Below, piece after piece: positions 32,999 through 41,738 of a stretch of DNA of 64,000 nucleotides. The first letter of the stretch is position 1, and every line of letters begins with the position of its first letter. A program made the position numbers and the translations under genes. Source of the stretch: Melghirimyces profundicolus. Its GTDB lineage: Bacteria > Bacillota > Bacilli > Thermoactinomycetales > DSM-45169. The notes under the pieces were generated by a model. It worked only from the letters and a program-made list of their open reading frames with translations, was not told where the DNA came from and made no database searches. The DNA lies in assembly GCF_003054245.1 (NCBI RefSeq), contig NZ_QBKR01000006.1, forward strand, positions 1-64,000, given 5' to 3'.

Positions 32999-33622
32999 AT
33001 GACGGAAGCCGCGGTTCATGGAATCCTTCTTGCCTTCGGACTCATCCTTCCTCTGGGGGCCCAGAATGTTTTTGTATTTAACCAGGGCGCTTCCCAACCC
33101 ACACTCCTTCGTGCGGTCCCTGTCATCCTGACCGCCGCGCTGTGTGACACTCTGCTGATCGTCCTGGCGGTTTTGGGCGTGTCTCTGGTCCTCCTTACCT
33201 TCCCATGGCTGAAGTTGACCCTGTTCGGGGCAGGGTTCCTGTTTCTTTTGTACATGGGGTGGACGGTCTGGAAAAGTGCCGCCTCTCCCTCCCCGAGCCA
33301 GGATGGCGGACCCTTGACCGCCAAACGTCAGATCGCATTCGCCCTGTCGGTCTCCTTGCTGAACCCTCATGCGATTTTGGATACGGTCGGCGTGATCGGC
33401 ACCAATTCCCTTCAATACGACTCCCCCGAAAAATGGGTGTTCACCGGCGCCTGTGCGGCCGTCTCCTGGCTGTGGTTTTTGGGTCTGGCGGTGACGGGAA
33501 GAGTGATCGGACGGACGGATACCAAGGGGAACGTGCTTCAGGCAGTGAACCGTCTGTCCGCGTTGATCATATGGGGCGTCGCGGTTTATATCGCTTTCGG
33601 CTTTGTTCAGGAAGCAATGTGA
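32999..33622 (+). CDS. LysE/ArgO-family amino acid exporter
   Basis: 207 aa, five or six membrane helices. The LysE family start is clear: HGILLAFGLILPLGAQNVFVFNQG with the PLGAQN motif. TAALCDTLLI follows in helix 2 and SLLNPHAILDTV mid-protein. LysE-family carriers export lysine, arginine or other basic amino acids, and ArgO-like members with GAQNVFV often export arginine. The start ATG follows AAGGGAGAA. It is beside a peptide-use module, so export of surplus amino acids from peptides is a sensible role (inference). No LysG-type regulator is adjacent. Confidence 0.88.
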   Translation: MTEAAVHGILLAFGLILPLGAQNVFVFNQGASQPTLLRAVPVILTAALCDTLLIVLAVLGVSLVLLTFPWLKLTLFGAGFLFLLYMGWTVWKSAASPSPSQDGGPLTAKRQIAFALSVSLLNPHAILDTVGVIGTNSLQYDSPEKWVFTGACAAVSWLWFLGLAVTGRVIGRTDTKGNVLQAVNRLSALIIWGVAVYIAFGFVQEAM

Positions 33623-33643
33623 AGGGGCGGTGGCATCCAACCG

Positions 33644-34153
33644 TTAACCCTGCGACGCCTCTTCCCGTGGCGGTTCTTGCCACGGACCCGGTCCCGTCAT
33701 CCCCATCGTCCCTTGTTTCGCCCTTCGCAAATGCGATTCGGCGTCATCCTGCCAACGGATGATGGTTTCAATAAAGGGTTTGTACGAAGCGGGAGCCGCC
33801 TCCCTCATCACAGACAAACCGGAACGAACACCGCGGTCCTGCTGTCCGGCCTTTTGGATGCAGGCGACCAACGTTTGCACGATGGAGGTTGCACGCTCCC
33901 CATGGAGCAATCTTTGCGCGGATCCGACTGCCGTCACGCGGTGGTAGGAAGCCGGAACAAGATGGGAATGCATCTCCGGGTTTCCTTTTAATTCTCTCGT
34001 TTCGGGAATGTGAAACAACTGCGTGCTCATGGAACAAACCATCTGTTCACCGTACAAACTCCGGTTGAGCTCCACCGTCACGAAATACCACCTATTGTTT
34101 TGACTTAACAAGGAAAACACCTTCCCGGGGATTTTGGGTAAATCGCCTGCCAT
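33644..34153 (-). CDS. Hypothetical protein
   Basis: 169 aa by the longest frame. Mixed composition with one helical segment (ATSIVQTLVACIQKAG) and a longer one near residues 115-145 (YKPFIETIIRWQDDAESHLRRAKQ). The C-terminus is Pro/Gly-rich. The ATG has only a poor AGGAT ribosome site; an alternative start is MVCSMSTQLF 36 codons later. No family recognised. It converges with lysE. Confidence 0.5.
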   Translation of the reverse strand: MAGDLPKIPGKVFSLLSQNNRWYFVTVELNRSLYGEQMVCSMSTQLFHIPETRELKGNPEMHSHLVPASYHRVTAVGSAQRLLHGERATSIVQTLVACIQKAGQQDRGVRSGLSVMREAAPASYKPFIETIIRWQDDAESHLRRAKQGTMGMTGPGPWQEPPREEASQG

Positions 34154-34366
34154 ATCCTATGTCCGGTCACACCGTTTGACACCCGACTGACCCGGCAGAT
34201 GGGCCCTCTTCTTGTCGGACAGAACCGGGAGCTGACACTCGGATGCCGTTCCGGATGGAAATCCAAATTCCAGCAGGGATTCGGACTTGGAAAGGATAAA
34301 CCTTACATATGTTCCTTTTCCGCGGGAATGAATCCATAAAATGGAAACGGAGGAAAAACACCCGAC

Positions 34367-36190
34367 ATGACCACCGATAGAAGACCGATCGACATCCGGC
34401 GGTATATGGAGATCCGCTCGGCTTACGGCCCGTCCTTTGCCCACGACGATCGGGGGATGTTCTTTCTGTCCACGATCACCGGCACGGCCCAGGTTTGGAG
34501 GTTGGATCCGGACACCTCCTGGCCAAGGCAGGTGACCTTTTTCCCCGACCGGGTGATGGGAAATTCCGCCTCCCCTGCGGGAGACCGTATTCTGGTCAGC
34601 ACGGACCGGGGAGGAAACGAGCGGTCCCAGCTCCTCCTGATGGACGGAGAAGGCCTGGATATGAAGGATGTCTCCCGGGACCCGGAACACATCTATACCT
34701 TCGGCGCCTGGTCCCCGGATGGAACATGCTTTACATACGCTTCCAACCGAAGGAACGGGAAAGACTTCGACGTCTATCTTCACGATCTGGAGACGGGAAG
34801 TCACCGGCTCCTGCATCAGAGCGATCACACCCATTACGCCGGCCGGTTCAGCCCGGACGGAAGAATGATTCTCTTCTCCCGTGTCCACACCAACATGGAC
34901 AATGACCTGTACCTCCTGGACCTCAACACCAAAAAAGCGAGGCTCCTCACCCCCCACATGGGAGAGGCCCGCTTCACCTCGGCCCGCTTTTCCCCCGATG
35001 GCGGCTCGTTGTACCTCCTCTCCAACAAAGAGAGTGAATTTACCCGGGTGGCGCGGGTGAATCTGCAAACCGGGAGCTGGAAGTGGCTGACGGAAGACCG
35101 GTGGGATGCGGAAACCCTGACCCTCTCCCCGGACGGGCGGTATCTCGCCTTCAGTCTGAATGAAGGGGGCATCTCCCGGCTGCGCATCCTTCACTGCGAA
35201 CGGTCGGAGTTCCTGGACCTTCCCAACCTCCCGGAAGGAGTGATCCTGGATGCAACTTGGAACCGCCGGGGCACCGCATTGGCCTTCACCCTGACCAGCC
35301 CCCGTCACGGAACGGAAATCTGGCAACTTAGCGAAGGGGGGCGAAAACGAAAGCGACTCACCTACGCGTCCATCTCCGGCGTTCCACAGGAAACCTTTGT
35401 CTCACCGGAGCCGGTCACCTGTCCGTCTTTTGACGGCTTGAAGATTCCGGCTTTTTATTACCGTCCCTCCGGGAGGCAGGGTTCCCATCCCGTCCTCATA
35501 TGGGTGCACGGAGGCCCGGAGTCCCAAAGCCGGAACGGCTTCAACCCGTTGATCCAGTATTTCCTTCACCGGGGGATGGCCGTCTTCGTCCCCAATGTCC
35601 GGGGAAGCTCCGGATACGGGCGGACGTATGTGCACCTGGATGACGTTCGCAAACGGATGGATTCCGTGGCGGATCTGGCTTGGTGCGTCGAATGGCTGAA
35701 GAAGCAGGGGGATGTACAGGAGGACGCCATCGCCGTGATGGGGGGAAGTTACGGCGGCTTCATGGTGCTGGCGGGCCTCACCCACTATCCCGACCTCTGG
35801 GCGGCGGGGGTGGACATCGTGGGGATTGCCAACCTGCGGACCTTCATCCGGAACACCGGTTCCTACCGCCGCCATCTCAGGGAATCGGAGTACGGGACGA
35901 TCGGGGAAGACGGCGAGTTTTTCGATCAAATCTCCCCCATCCACCATGTGGACCGGATCCGGGCGCCCCTTTTCGTCGTCCACGGGGCTAACGATCCCCG
36001 CGTCCCCGTGACGGAGGCGGAACAGATCGTCGACGCCCTTCGCAAGCGAAACCGTCCGGTGGAATACCTTCGCTTCGAGGACGAAGGCCACGGACTGTCC
36101 AAACTGGAAAACCGGGTCCATGCTTACGGCGAAATCGCAACCTTTCTGGAGAAGTGGCTGCTGAAGAACGGCGATGAAACTTCGGCTTGA
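34367..36190 (+). CDS. S9-family prolyl oligopeptidase-like peptidase
   Basis: 607 aa. The N-terminal half (residues 15-330) is a beta-propeller with repeated SPDG blades (GAWSPDGTCF, FSPDGRMILF, FSPDGGSLYL, LSPDGRYLAF). The C-terminal half is the alpha/beta hydrolase: WVHGGPE oxyanion loop, nucleophile GGSYGGF, acid Asp in HGANDPRVP and His in DEGHGLS. The family (acylaminoacyl or dipeptidyl peptidases) trims short peptides. No signal peptide, so cytoplasmic, fitting downstream digestion of imported peptides. The start ATG follows CGGAGGAAAAAC. It ends in a terminator and repeat copy E. Confidence 0.92.
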   Translation: MTTDRRPIDIRRYMEIRSAYGPSFAHDDRGMFFLSTITGTAQVWRLDPDTSWPRQVTFFPDRVMGNSASPAGDRILVSTDRGGNERSQLLLMDGEGLDMKDVSRDPEHIYTFGAWSPDGTCFTYASNRRNGKDFDVYLHDLETGSHRLLHQSDHTHYAGRFSPDGRMILFSRVHTNMDNDLYLLDLNTKKARLLTPHMGEARFTSARFSPDGGSLYLLSNKESEFTRVARVNLQTGSWKWLTEDRWDAETLTLSPDGRYLAFSLNEGGISRLRILHCERSEFLDLPNLPEGVILDATWNRRGTALAFTLTSPRHGTEIWQLSEGGRKRKRLTYASISGVPQETFVSPEPVTCPSFDGLKIPAFYYRPSGRQGSHPVLIWVHGGPESQSRNGFNPLIQYFLHRGMAVFVPNVRGSSGYGRTYVHLDDVRKRMDSVADLAWCVEWLKKQGDVQEDAIAVMGGSYGGFMVLAGLTHYPDLWAAGVDIVGIANLRTFIRNTGSYRRHLRESEYGTIGEDGEFFDQISPIHHVDRIRAPLFVVHGANDPRVPVTEAEQIVDALRKRNRPVEYLRFEDEGHGLSKLENRVHAYGEIATFLEKWLLKNGDETSA

Positions 36191-36201
36191 TATAAATAAA
36201 C

Positions 36202-36220
36202 AGGGCTGCTCAGCAGCCCT
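36202..36220 (+). terminator. Terminator after the S9 peptidase
   Basis: Palindrome AGGGCTGCT-C-AGCAGCCCT, directly followed by AAAAGCGTTGTG of repeat copy E. There is no U-tract on the plus strand, so it may be weak. Confidence 0.5.
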
Positions 36221-36306
36221 AAAAGCGTTGTGAAAAAGTGAGCGGCCGCTCCGGTTTATCAACGCTTCCCTTCTTCTGAGCCTGATCATCCATCACAACG
36301 CTTTCT
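36221..36306 (+). repeat. Short copy E of the AGAAGCGTTGTGA repeat family
   Basis: 86 bases: AAAAGCGTTGTGAAAAAGTGAG, then GCGGCCGCTCCGG, then AACGCTTCCCTTCTTCTGAG and ATCACAACGCTTTCT. The right arm is the same CTTCTTCTGAGCCTGA type as in copy A. All 55-bp units and the core are gone. Its last two bases overlap the lhgO stop codon. Confidence 0.8.
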
Positions 36307-37531
36307 AAAGAGAACGGTTAAATGTCCGAGGAGACATCCATTCCCTCTCCTTCAACAACTTCTCCACCACATGACGTCCGATTTCCAGTGAGGCGGTTGC
36401 GGCAGGGGACGGGGCATTCAGAACGTGAACGGAACGGATGCCCCGCTCGATTCGGAAGTCGTCCAGCAGTTTGCCGTTCTTCCACAGGGCTTGTGCCCGA
36501 ACTCCGGCCGGAGCGGGTTCCAAATCCCCGGATTCGATCTCCGGAATGTACTTTTGCACGTGATGCAAGAAAAATCTTTTTGACCAGGAACGGGCCATTT
36601 CCTTCATCCCTTCACCCAAGTGAGCCCTGGCTATTTTCCAGAAAGCAGGATGGGTAAAGATATCCCAGGCATCTTTCAAAGAGACGTCCGATTTCCGGTA
36701 ACCCTCCCGCTTCAGACTGAGAACCGCATTGGGACCCACATGAATGTCCCCATCCATCATCCGGGTGAAGTGAACACCGAGAAAAGGAAAGGCCGGATCA
36801 GGGACGGGATAGATGAGATGTTGGACCAAATGCTTTTTCTCCTGTTTCAAGTGATAGTACTCCCCCCGGAAGGGAACGATTTTGAGGTCTGTTTTCACCC
36901 CCGCCTTGGCCGCCACCCGATCGCTGAACAAGCCGGCACAGTTGACCAACCAACGGGCGGAAATTTTCCCTGTTGAGGTCTTCAAGTCCACCCGGTCCGG
37001 GTATTCGTGTAACTCCGTCACGCGGGTTCCGAGACGAACTTCCCCGCCCCTTTCCCGAATGCGGTCGGCCAAGGAGTCGGCCACCCGCCTGAAATCGACA
37101 ATCCCCGTGTCCGGAACCCGGATCCCCGCCACTGCCCGAACATGGGGCTCCACCTCCCGGATTTGCTCCGGTTCCCACATTTCCGGCGCCAGCCCGTTTT
37201 CCAACCCTCTCCGATAAAGGGCCTCCAACCGGGGAAGTTCCTCTTCCTCCACCGCCACAATCAATTTCCCGCAGATCTCATATGGAATCCCGTGTTCCAT
37301 ACAGTAGCGAACCAACCGTTCTTTTCCCCGTCGGGCGAAGCGGGCCTTCAAACTTCCGGGCCGATAATAGATTCCGGAGTGAATGACCCCACTGTTCCTC
37401 CCGGTCTGATGCCGGGCCAATTCCGCCTCTTTTTCCAGCACGAGGATTTGAGCTGAAGGCCGTTTTTCCATCAGGTGCATCGCCACAGAGAGACCGACGA
37501 TTCCTCCCCCGATGATGACACAATCGATCAA
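36305..37531 (-). CDS. lhgO: L-2-hydroxyglutarate oxidase (LhgO)
   Basis: 408 aa FAD enzyme of the DAO/GlpD fold. The FAD site VIIGGGIVGLSVA is at the very N-terminus; RHQTGRNSGVIHSGIYY is the LhgO signature; NCAGLFSD and RGEYYHL follow. A C-terminal NAPSPAATASLEIG matches LhgO. It oxidises L-2-hydroxyglutarate, a repair or lysine-catabolism function, passing electrons to oxygen or the membrane. The start is the TTG after TTGGAGGTGAT: the listed upstream ATG codes for part of that ribosome site. The stop codon (36305-36307) sits on the edge of repeat copy E. Monocistronic. Confidence 0.9.
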   Translation of the reverse strand: MIDCVIIGGGIVGLSVAMHLMEKRPSAQILVLEKEAELARHQTGRNSGVIHSGIYYRPGSLKARFARRGKERLVRYCMEHGIPYEICGKLIVAVEEEELPRLEALYRRGLENGLAPEMWEPEQIREVEPHVRAVAGIRVPDTGIVDFRRVADSLADRIRERGGEVRLGTRVTELHEYPDRVDLKTSTGKISARWLVNCAGLFSDRVAAKAGVKTDLKIVPFRGEYYHLKQEKKHLVQHLIYPVPDPAFPFLGVHFTRMMDGDIHVGPNAVLSLKREGYRKSDVSLKDAWDIFTHPAFWKIARAHLGEGMKEMARSWSKRFFLHHVQKYIPEIESGDLEPAPAGVRAQALWKNGKLLDDFRIERGIRSVHVLNAPSPAATASLEIGRHVVEKLLKEREWMSPRTFNRSL

Positions 37532-37829
37532 TCGAATCACCTCCAAACCGATCATCGTGCATTGTCATCAGATCGTGTGAACGGTTTCAGAAATTTTGTT
37601 GATCAAAAGTGGACAAAAGAAGGTTGCTGATAACGAATAATATAGATAATCCTTCTTTTATTTCAGACCATTCGAACCGGAGGTGGCCATTATGGCCATC
37701 AGTGGTCTTTTCTTCCTGACCGCCCGTTCACTGGGTTCTCCCGTCCGGGTGATGATGTTTGACCGGACGGGGAATATCATCCGTGATCACCTCAGAGGGT
37801 CCCTTTTCCTTCATCACGTCTGAGTCATT
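37532..37829. other. Intergenic region upstream of lhgO
   Basis: About 300 bases with the minus-strand lhgO promoter region. A loose inverted pair GGGTGATGAT ... ATCATCCG lies near 37746-37784. A plus-strand frame with no family is not credible. Nothing else seen. Confidence 0.35.
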
Positions 37830-38549
37830 TCAAGCCGCTGTTTTTCGTCTCCGCCTGCGTCGGATCAGCCCCACCGTGAGGATGATCAGGAGAAGGATCA
37901 CCCCCAGACCGATGAGGGCCCAGGTGACGGGGTTGGGTACCTTCAGTTGGAAGAAAACCGGATTGTTCTGACCCGGTTTCAGGTGCCAGGTCATGGTTCT
38001 CCCATCCCCGGACACGGAGTCGGCATTGTGTTTCTCCGCCTTCAGGGGCAGGGTCAGTTTCAGATTCAGCTCGGCCGCATCGAGAAAGGCCTGCTCCAAC
38101 TGGTTGGCGGTTTGGATGGATCGCAGATCCACATTTGTGCGGAAACGGATGAGGCAGGTAAACGTCCGGGCGTCCACTTTCACCGGACCCTGTTCTTGAT
38201 CTCCGGGGAGAGGGCCGATGGACGCGGATGGATCCTTCGGCGTGAATTCCCTCTTCAGATCCTGGCCCGGAGGATCTTCGGCAATGTTCTCCACCTTTTT
38301 GACCGCCAACCAACCCCTTCGGCTGCCCTCCCGGATTTTCTTCACCCGATACCCGGCATTCTCAATGCGCTGTTGGAGCGGTCCCAGCTCCCTTCCCAAC
38401 AACGGGTGCGTCAGCATCTTCAGCCGATACTCCCCGGAACCGTCCCAGTGGACAATGACATGCATATCGGCGTCGACACACCCCCCGATGAGAACAGACA
38501 AAGAAATCAAAATCAGAAGGAAGCCGGTTTTCTTTTTCCACCGGTTCAA
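37830..38549 (-). CDS. Lipoprotein with DUF3153/LppM-like domain and C-terminal membrane anchor
   Basis: 239 aa. N-terminal signal with lipobox LIGGC, a soluble domain of about 180 residues beginning VDADMHVIVHWDGSGEYRL (the LppM/DUF3153 type start), then a single C-terminal helix (WALIGLGVILLLIILTVGLI) ending in RRRRRRK. It is therefore tethered at both ends, outside the cell. The start is TTG (TTGAACCGG) because GGGAGGGG precedes it; the upstream ATG has none. Function unknown for the family. It stands alone. Confidence 0.72.
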   Translation of the reverse strand: MNRWKKKTGFLLILISLSVLIGGCVDADMHVIVHWDGSGEYRLKMLTHPLLGRELGPLQQRIENAGYRVKKIREGSRRGWLAVKKVENIAEDPPGQDLKREFTPKDPSASIGPLPGDQEQGPVKVDARTFTCLIRFRTNVDLRSIQTANQLEQAFLDAAELNLKLTLPLKAEKHNADSVSGDGRTMTWHLKPGQNNPVFFQLKVPNPVTWALIGLGVILLLIILTVGLIRRRRRRKTAA

Positions 38550-38682
38550 GAAATCCCCTCCCAATGAAACAACCTTTATCATGGTTCTTACCCTCTACGG
38601 CACAGTGGGATAACCGGAGCAGTGGGAAAAAAAACGGACGGCAGCCGAAAGCCGGTAAGGGAGAGAGACATCATTCGAAAGA

Positions 38683-38711
38683 GAAACGGGAGGAATGATT
38701 CCTCCCGTTTC
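38683..38711 (-). terminator. Intrinsic terminator of the OYE gene
   Basis: 12-bp stem GAAACGGGAGGA (38683-38694) / TCCTCCCGTTTC (38700-38711), TCTTTCGAATG after it on the minus strand. Confidence 0.8.
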
Positions 38712-38729
38712 GGTTTGACCATGGAAACT

Positions 38730-39812
38730 TTAATTCCATCCCCTCTCATATTGCGGCGGGACGGGAAGAGCCGCCTCCTGGTGAACCTGACGGGATGCCC
38801 GAAGGGGCCAGTAGGGATCCCGCAACATCTCCCGGGCCAGCAGCACGAGATCCGCCCTCCCGTTTCGGATGATCTCGTCGGCCTGCATTCCCTGAGTGAT
38901 CAGACCCACGGCAGCCGTGGCAATCCCGGCCGAGCAACGGATGGTTTCCGCAAAGGGAACCTGGTAGCCCGCTCCCACCGGAATGGGGGCCTTGAGGGTG
39001 TTTCCTCCGGAACTGCAGTCGATCAGATCAACCCCCTCTTCCTTCAGTCGTTTGGCCAGGTCAACGGAATCTTCGAGGGTCCACCCCCCTTTCACCCAGT
39101 CGGAACAGGAAAGTCGGACAGTGAAGGGCAGCTCTTCCGGCCATTCTTTCCGCATGAGCCGGGCCGTTTCGACCAAAAAGCGAATCCGGTTCTCAAAATT
39201 GCCTCCATAACGGTCGGTTCGTTGGTTGGACAGCGGTGAGTAGAAACTGTGAGCCAGGTAACCATGGGCTCCGTGAAGCTCCATCCATTCAAACCCCGCT
39301 TCCCGGGCCCTTGCCGTGGCCAACCGGAAGGCTTCCTGGATTTCCGCAATCTCCCCGGAACTCAGCTCCCTGGGGGTGCGGTGATCCTCAGAAAAGGGCG
39401 TGCTGCTTGGCCCGACTACTTCCCATCCCCCGTCCTCGTCGGAAACCGCAATCCCGGACACCTTTTGTTTCCAGGGGCTGTATGTAGAAGCTTTCCGTCC
39501 GGCATGGGCCAGCTGGATCCCGGGTACGGCCCCCTGTTTCCGAATAAAGTCGGTGATCCGGCGGAAGGGCGGGATATGTTCTTCCTTGTAGATCCCCAAA
39601 TCTTCGGGAGATATCCGTCCCCGAGCCTCCACGGCCGTCGCTTCGGCGATCACCAGACCGGCCCCGCCGACGGCCCGGGAACCCAGGTGCACCAGGTGCC
39701 AATCATTGGGGGTTCCGTCCTCGGCACTGTACTGACACATCGGCGAAACCCCGATCCGGTTGCGCAGCGTAATTCCTTTCATCGAGAGGGTGGAAAACAA
39801 ATGCGGGCTCAT
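38730..39812 (-). CDS. Old yellow enzyme-family NADPH dehydrogenase (YqjM-like)
   Basis: 360 aa TIM-barrel flavoprotein. It binds FMN: SPMCQYSAEDG with the redox-tuning Cys typical of YqjM, QLAHAGRKAS with the substrate-binding His, and LHGAHGYLAHSFYSPLSNQRTDRYGG, the OYE signature. The late LLAREMLRDPYWP fits the Bacillus YqjM/NamA group. It reduces activated C=C bonds and nitro compounds with NADPH, often in detoxification. The start ATG follows AAGGAGTGA. It lies near an HxlR-type redox regulator and a luciferase-like flavoenzyme, a pattern of electrophile stress genes (inference). Confidence 0.92.
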   Translation of the reverse strand: MSPHLFSTLSMKGITLRNRIGVSPMCQYSAEDGTPNDWHLVHLGSRAVGGAGLVIAEATAVEARGRISPEDLGIYKEEHIPPFRRITDFIRKQGAVPGIQLAHAGRKASTYSPWKQKVSGIAVSDEDGGWEVVGPSSTPFSEDHRTPRELSSGEIAEIQEAFRLATARAREAGFEWMELHGAHGYLAHSFYSPLSNQRTDRYGGNFENRIRFLVETARLMRKEWPEELPFTVRLSCSDWVKGGWTLEDSVDLAKRLKEEGVDLIDCSSGGNTLKAPIPVGAGYQVPFAETIRCSAGIATAAVGLITQGMQADEIIRNGRADLVLLAREMLRDPYWPLRASRQVHQEAALPVPPQYERGWN

Positions 39813-39973
39813 TTCTCATTCACTCCTTATTTCGACGATCGAAATATTGGTTTGATTATATCTCTTTCTTCTTAAATCGTCTACTTCGAAAGATCCTCCC
39901 ACTGATCGATGTATATTTTGTCCATTAAGAGTGAAAACTTTTCCGGGTCAAGAAACCATACGCTGAAGTGAGT

Positions 39974-40336
39974 TCAGGTTGTTTTTTCAACTTCCTTATT
40001 TACAACCATCACTTCTTCATCCGCGTAAACATATTGAATATGTCGTTTCCCCCAATGACAAAGCGAATTTAAAACCGGTTCCAGGGTTCGTCCGTATTCA
40101 GTCAGGGAATACTCCACTTTTGGCGGTATTTGGCTGTGGACTTTCCTGAGGATCACGCTGTCTTTTTCAAGTTCCCTCAGTTGCTGGGTCAACATCTTTT
40201 GCGTAATGCCAGGCACCAGTCGCTTCAATTCGCTCGTTCGCTTGGGTCCCTTGGTCAGATGGTACAAAAGGATCGCCTTCCATTTTCCTCCAATGACTTC
40301 AAGGGCGGCTTCAATCTCACAATTATATTGTTTCAT
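39974..40336 (-). CDS. HxlR-family transcriptional regulator
   Basis: 120 aa winged helix: NCEIEAALEVIGGKWKAILLYHLTKGPKRTSELKRLVPGIT is the HxlR signature, followed by KMLTQQLRELE and a wing (PPKVEYSLTEYGRTL). Cys6 near the N-terminus is the position of the redox-sensing Cys in YodB/CatR/HypR, which sense quinones and diamide. A second Cys (SLCHWG) lies in the C-terminal helix. Start ATG after GGGAGAG. It is divergent from a luciferase-like monooxygenase gene and probably represses it via the palindrome in the shared promoter region. Confidence 0.88.
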   Translation of the reverse strand: MKQYNCEIEAALEVIGGKWKAILLYHLTKGPKRTSELKRLVPGITQKMLTQQLRELEKDSVILRKVHSQIPPKVEYSLTEYGRTLEPVLNSLCHWGKRHIQYVYADEEVMVVNKEVEKTT

Positions 40337-40385
40337 GTTGATGAACTCTCCCTCTCATTATTCCGGTTACTTTTTGGTTACTACA

Positions 40386-40399
40386 GTACTGAAAAGTAC
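40386..40399. promoter_or_regulatory. Candidate HxlR-type operator
   Basis: Palindrome GTACT-GAAA-AGTAC, with further TACT/AGTA half-sites on both sides (GGTTACTACAG, GTACGTACTTT), midway between the divergent regulator and flavoenzyme genes. YodB-type regulators bind TACT-rich dyads. Binding is inferred. Confidence 0.5.
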
Positions 40400-40515
40400 G
40401 TACTTTCATTCCAGGTATCTATGAATCATAATAGCACTTGTGAGGGCTTGCAGCCATTAGGCCCTGTCAACTGGTCGCAATTCTTTTTCATTATCGGAAG
40501 AAAGAAGATGAAAGT

Positions 40516-41556
40516 ATGCCCAAAGAAACATCCGTAAATCCTAATGCTAAATCAATCAGTGACATTCCATATTCAGTTCTTGATCTTTCCCCGATTGTCA
40601 AAGGCGGCACTCCCGCTGATTCCTTGCGAAACACGCTGGATCTGGCCCGACATGCCGAAAACTGGGGTTATGCCCGCTATTGGCTGGCCGAACACCATAA
40701 TATGCCGGGCATCGCCAGTTCAGCGACTTCGGTTGTGATCGGCCGTGTGGCGGCAGCGACTTCAAAAATCCGGGTGGGCTCCGGCGGAATCATGCTCCCC
40801 AATCATGCCCCCCTGGTAATAGCCGAACAGTTTGGGACATTGGAATCGCTGTTTCCCGGCCGGATCGATCTCGGTCTTGGCCGCGCCCCGGGAACGGATC
40901 AGCTCACCGCACGGGCCCTGCGACGGGAAAGCCGAAGCAGCGGACAGAATTTCCCCGAGCAATTGGCGGAGCTTCAGAGCTATTTTAATCCGTCTCCAAC
41001 GGGGAAAAACCGTGTTCGGGCGATCCCCGGCGAGGGGCTGAGAATTCCCATCTGGTTATTGGGCTCAAGCGACTTCAGCGCCAGGTTGGCCGGCCAACTT
41101 GGACTGCCATTTGCCTTCGCCAGCCATTTCTCACCTGAATACACACTTCAGGCCCTGGAAGCATACCGCGGCCACTTCCGTCCTTCCGACGTTTTGGATC
41201 AGCCGTATGCAATGGTCGGAGTCAACGTCATTGCAGCGGATCAGGAGGAAGAAGCCCGCTGGCTGGCAACCTCGATGCAGCAGCTGTTTTTAGGCCTGGT
41301 CCGTAATCAGCCTGATCAGTTGCAACCACCGGTGGAAAACATGGATGAACTCTGGAATGAGTACGAAAAAGCAGCCGTTCAAAGGCAAACGGCCTCCTCC
41401 ATTATCGGGGATCCCGAGACGGTCCGAGAAGGACTGCAACTATTCTTGACTGAAACCCGGGCGGATGAAATCATGATCAATGCCCAGATTTACGACCACC
41501 AGGCACGTCTCCGCTCTTTTGAACTCGTGTCTGAGATCATCAAAGAAAACCGCTGA
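40516..41556 (+). CDS. LLM-class flavin-dependent oxidoreductase (luciferase-like)
   Basis: 346 aa luciferase-like TIM barrel. Signatures: [14 protein letters not shown] at the start, [56 protein letters not shown] and WLLGSS..SA..A. This is the MsnO8/YhbW-like subfamily often annotated as an alkanal monooxygenase-like protein; it uses reduced FMN, and its real substrate is unknown. The ribosome site is weak (AAGAAAGAAG). It is divergent from an HxlR regulator, and repeat copy F lies just downstream. Confidence 0.9.
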   Translation: MPKETSVNPNAKSISDIPYSVLDLSPIVKGGTPADSLRNTLDLARHAENWGYARYWLAEHHNMPGIASSATSVVIGRVAAATSKIRVGSGGIMLPNHAPLVIAEQFGTLESLFPGRIDLGLGRAPGTDQLTARALRRESRSSGQNFPEQLAELQSYFNPSPTGKNRVRAIPGEGLRIPIWLLGSSDFSARLAGQLGLPFAFASHFSPEYTLQALEAYRGHFRPSDVLDQPYAMVGVNVIAADQEEEARWLATSMQQLFLGLVRNQPDQLQPPVENMDELWNEYEKAAVQRQTASSIIGDPETVREGLQLFLTETRADEIMINAQIYDHQARLRSFELVSEIIKENR

Positions 41557-41574
41557 CCGAGGGATGGGTGGACT

Positions 41575-41681
41575 AGCGGCAGCATTCACCCAAAGCCGCT
41601 CCGCTGGGCAGGACAGCAAAGTCGCTGTGTTGGGTAAACGCTTCCCCTTTCTCGAAACCAACATTAATTCACAACGCTTCT
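41575..41681 (+). repeat. Copy F of the AGAAGCGTTGTGA repeat family (left end lost)
   Basis: Starts inside the left module (AGCGGCAGCATTCACCCAAAG), lacks the first 20 bases and all 55-bp units, keeps GCTGGGCAGGACAGCAAAG and TTGGGTAAACGCTTCCCC, and ends TTCACAACGCTTCT. The right arm is of the TCTCGAAACCAACATT type. It lies between the LLM oxidoreductase and an NAD-binding protein gene. Confidence 0.8.
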
Positions 41682-41738
41682 AGTTTCCGGACCGCTTTGA
41701 GTGGTTAGGGTTGCACAATATGAAAAGGGGTGTGCGAT

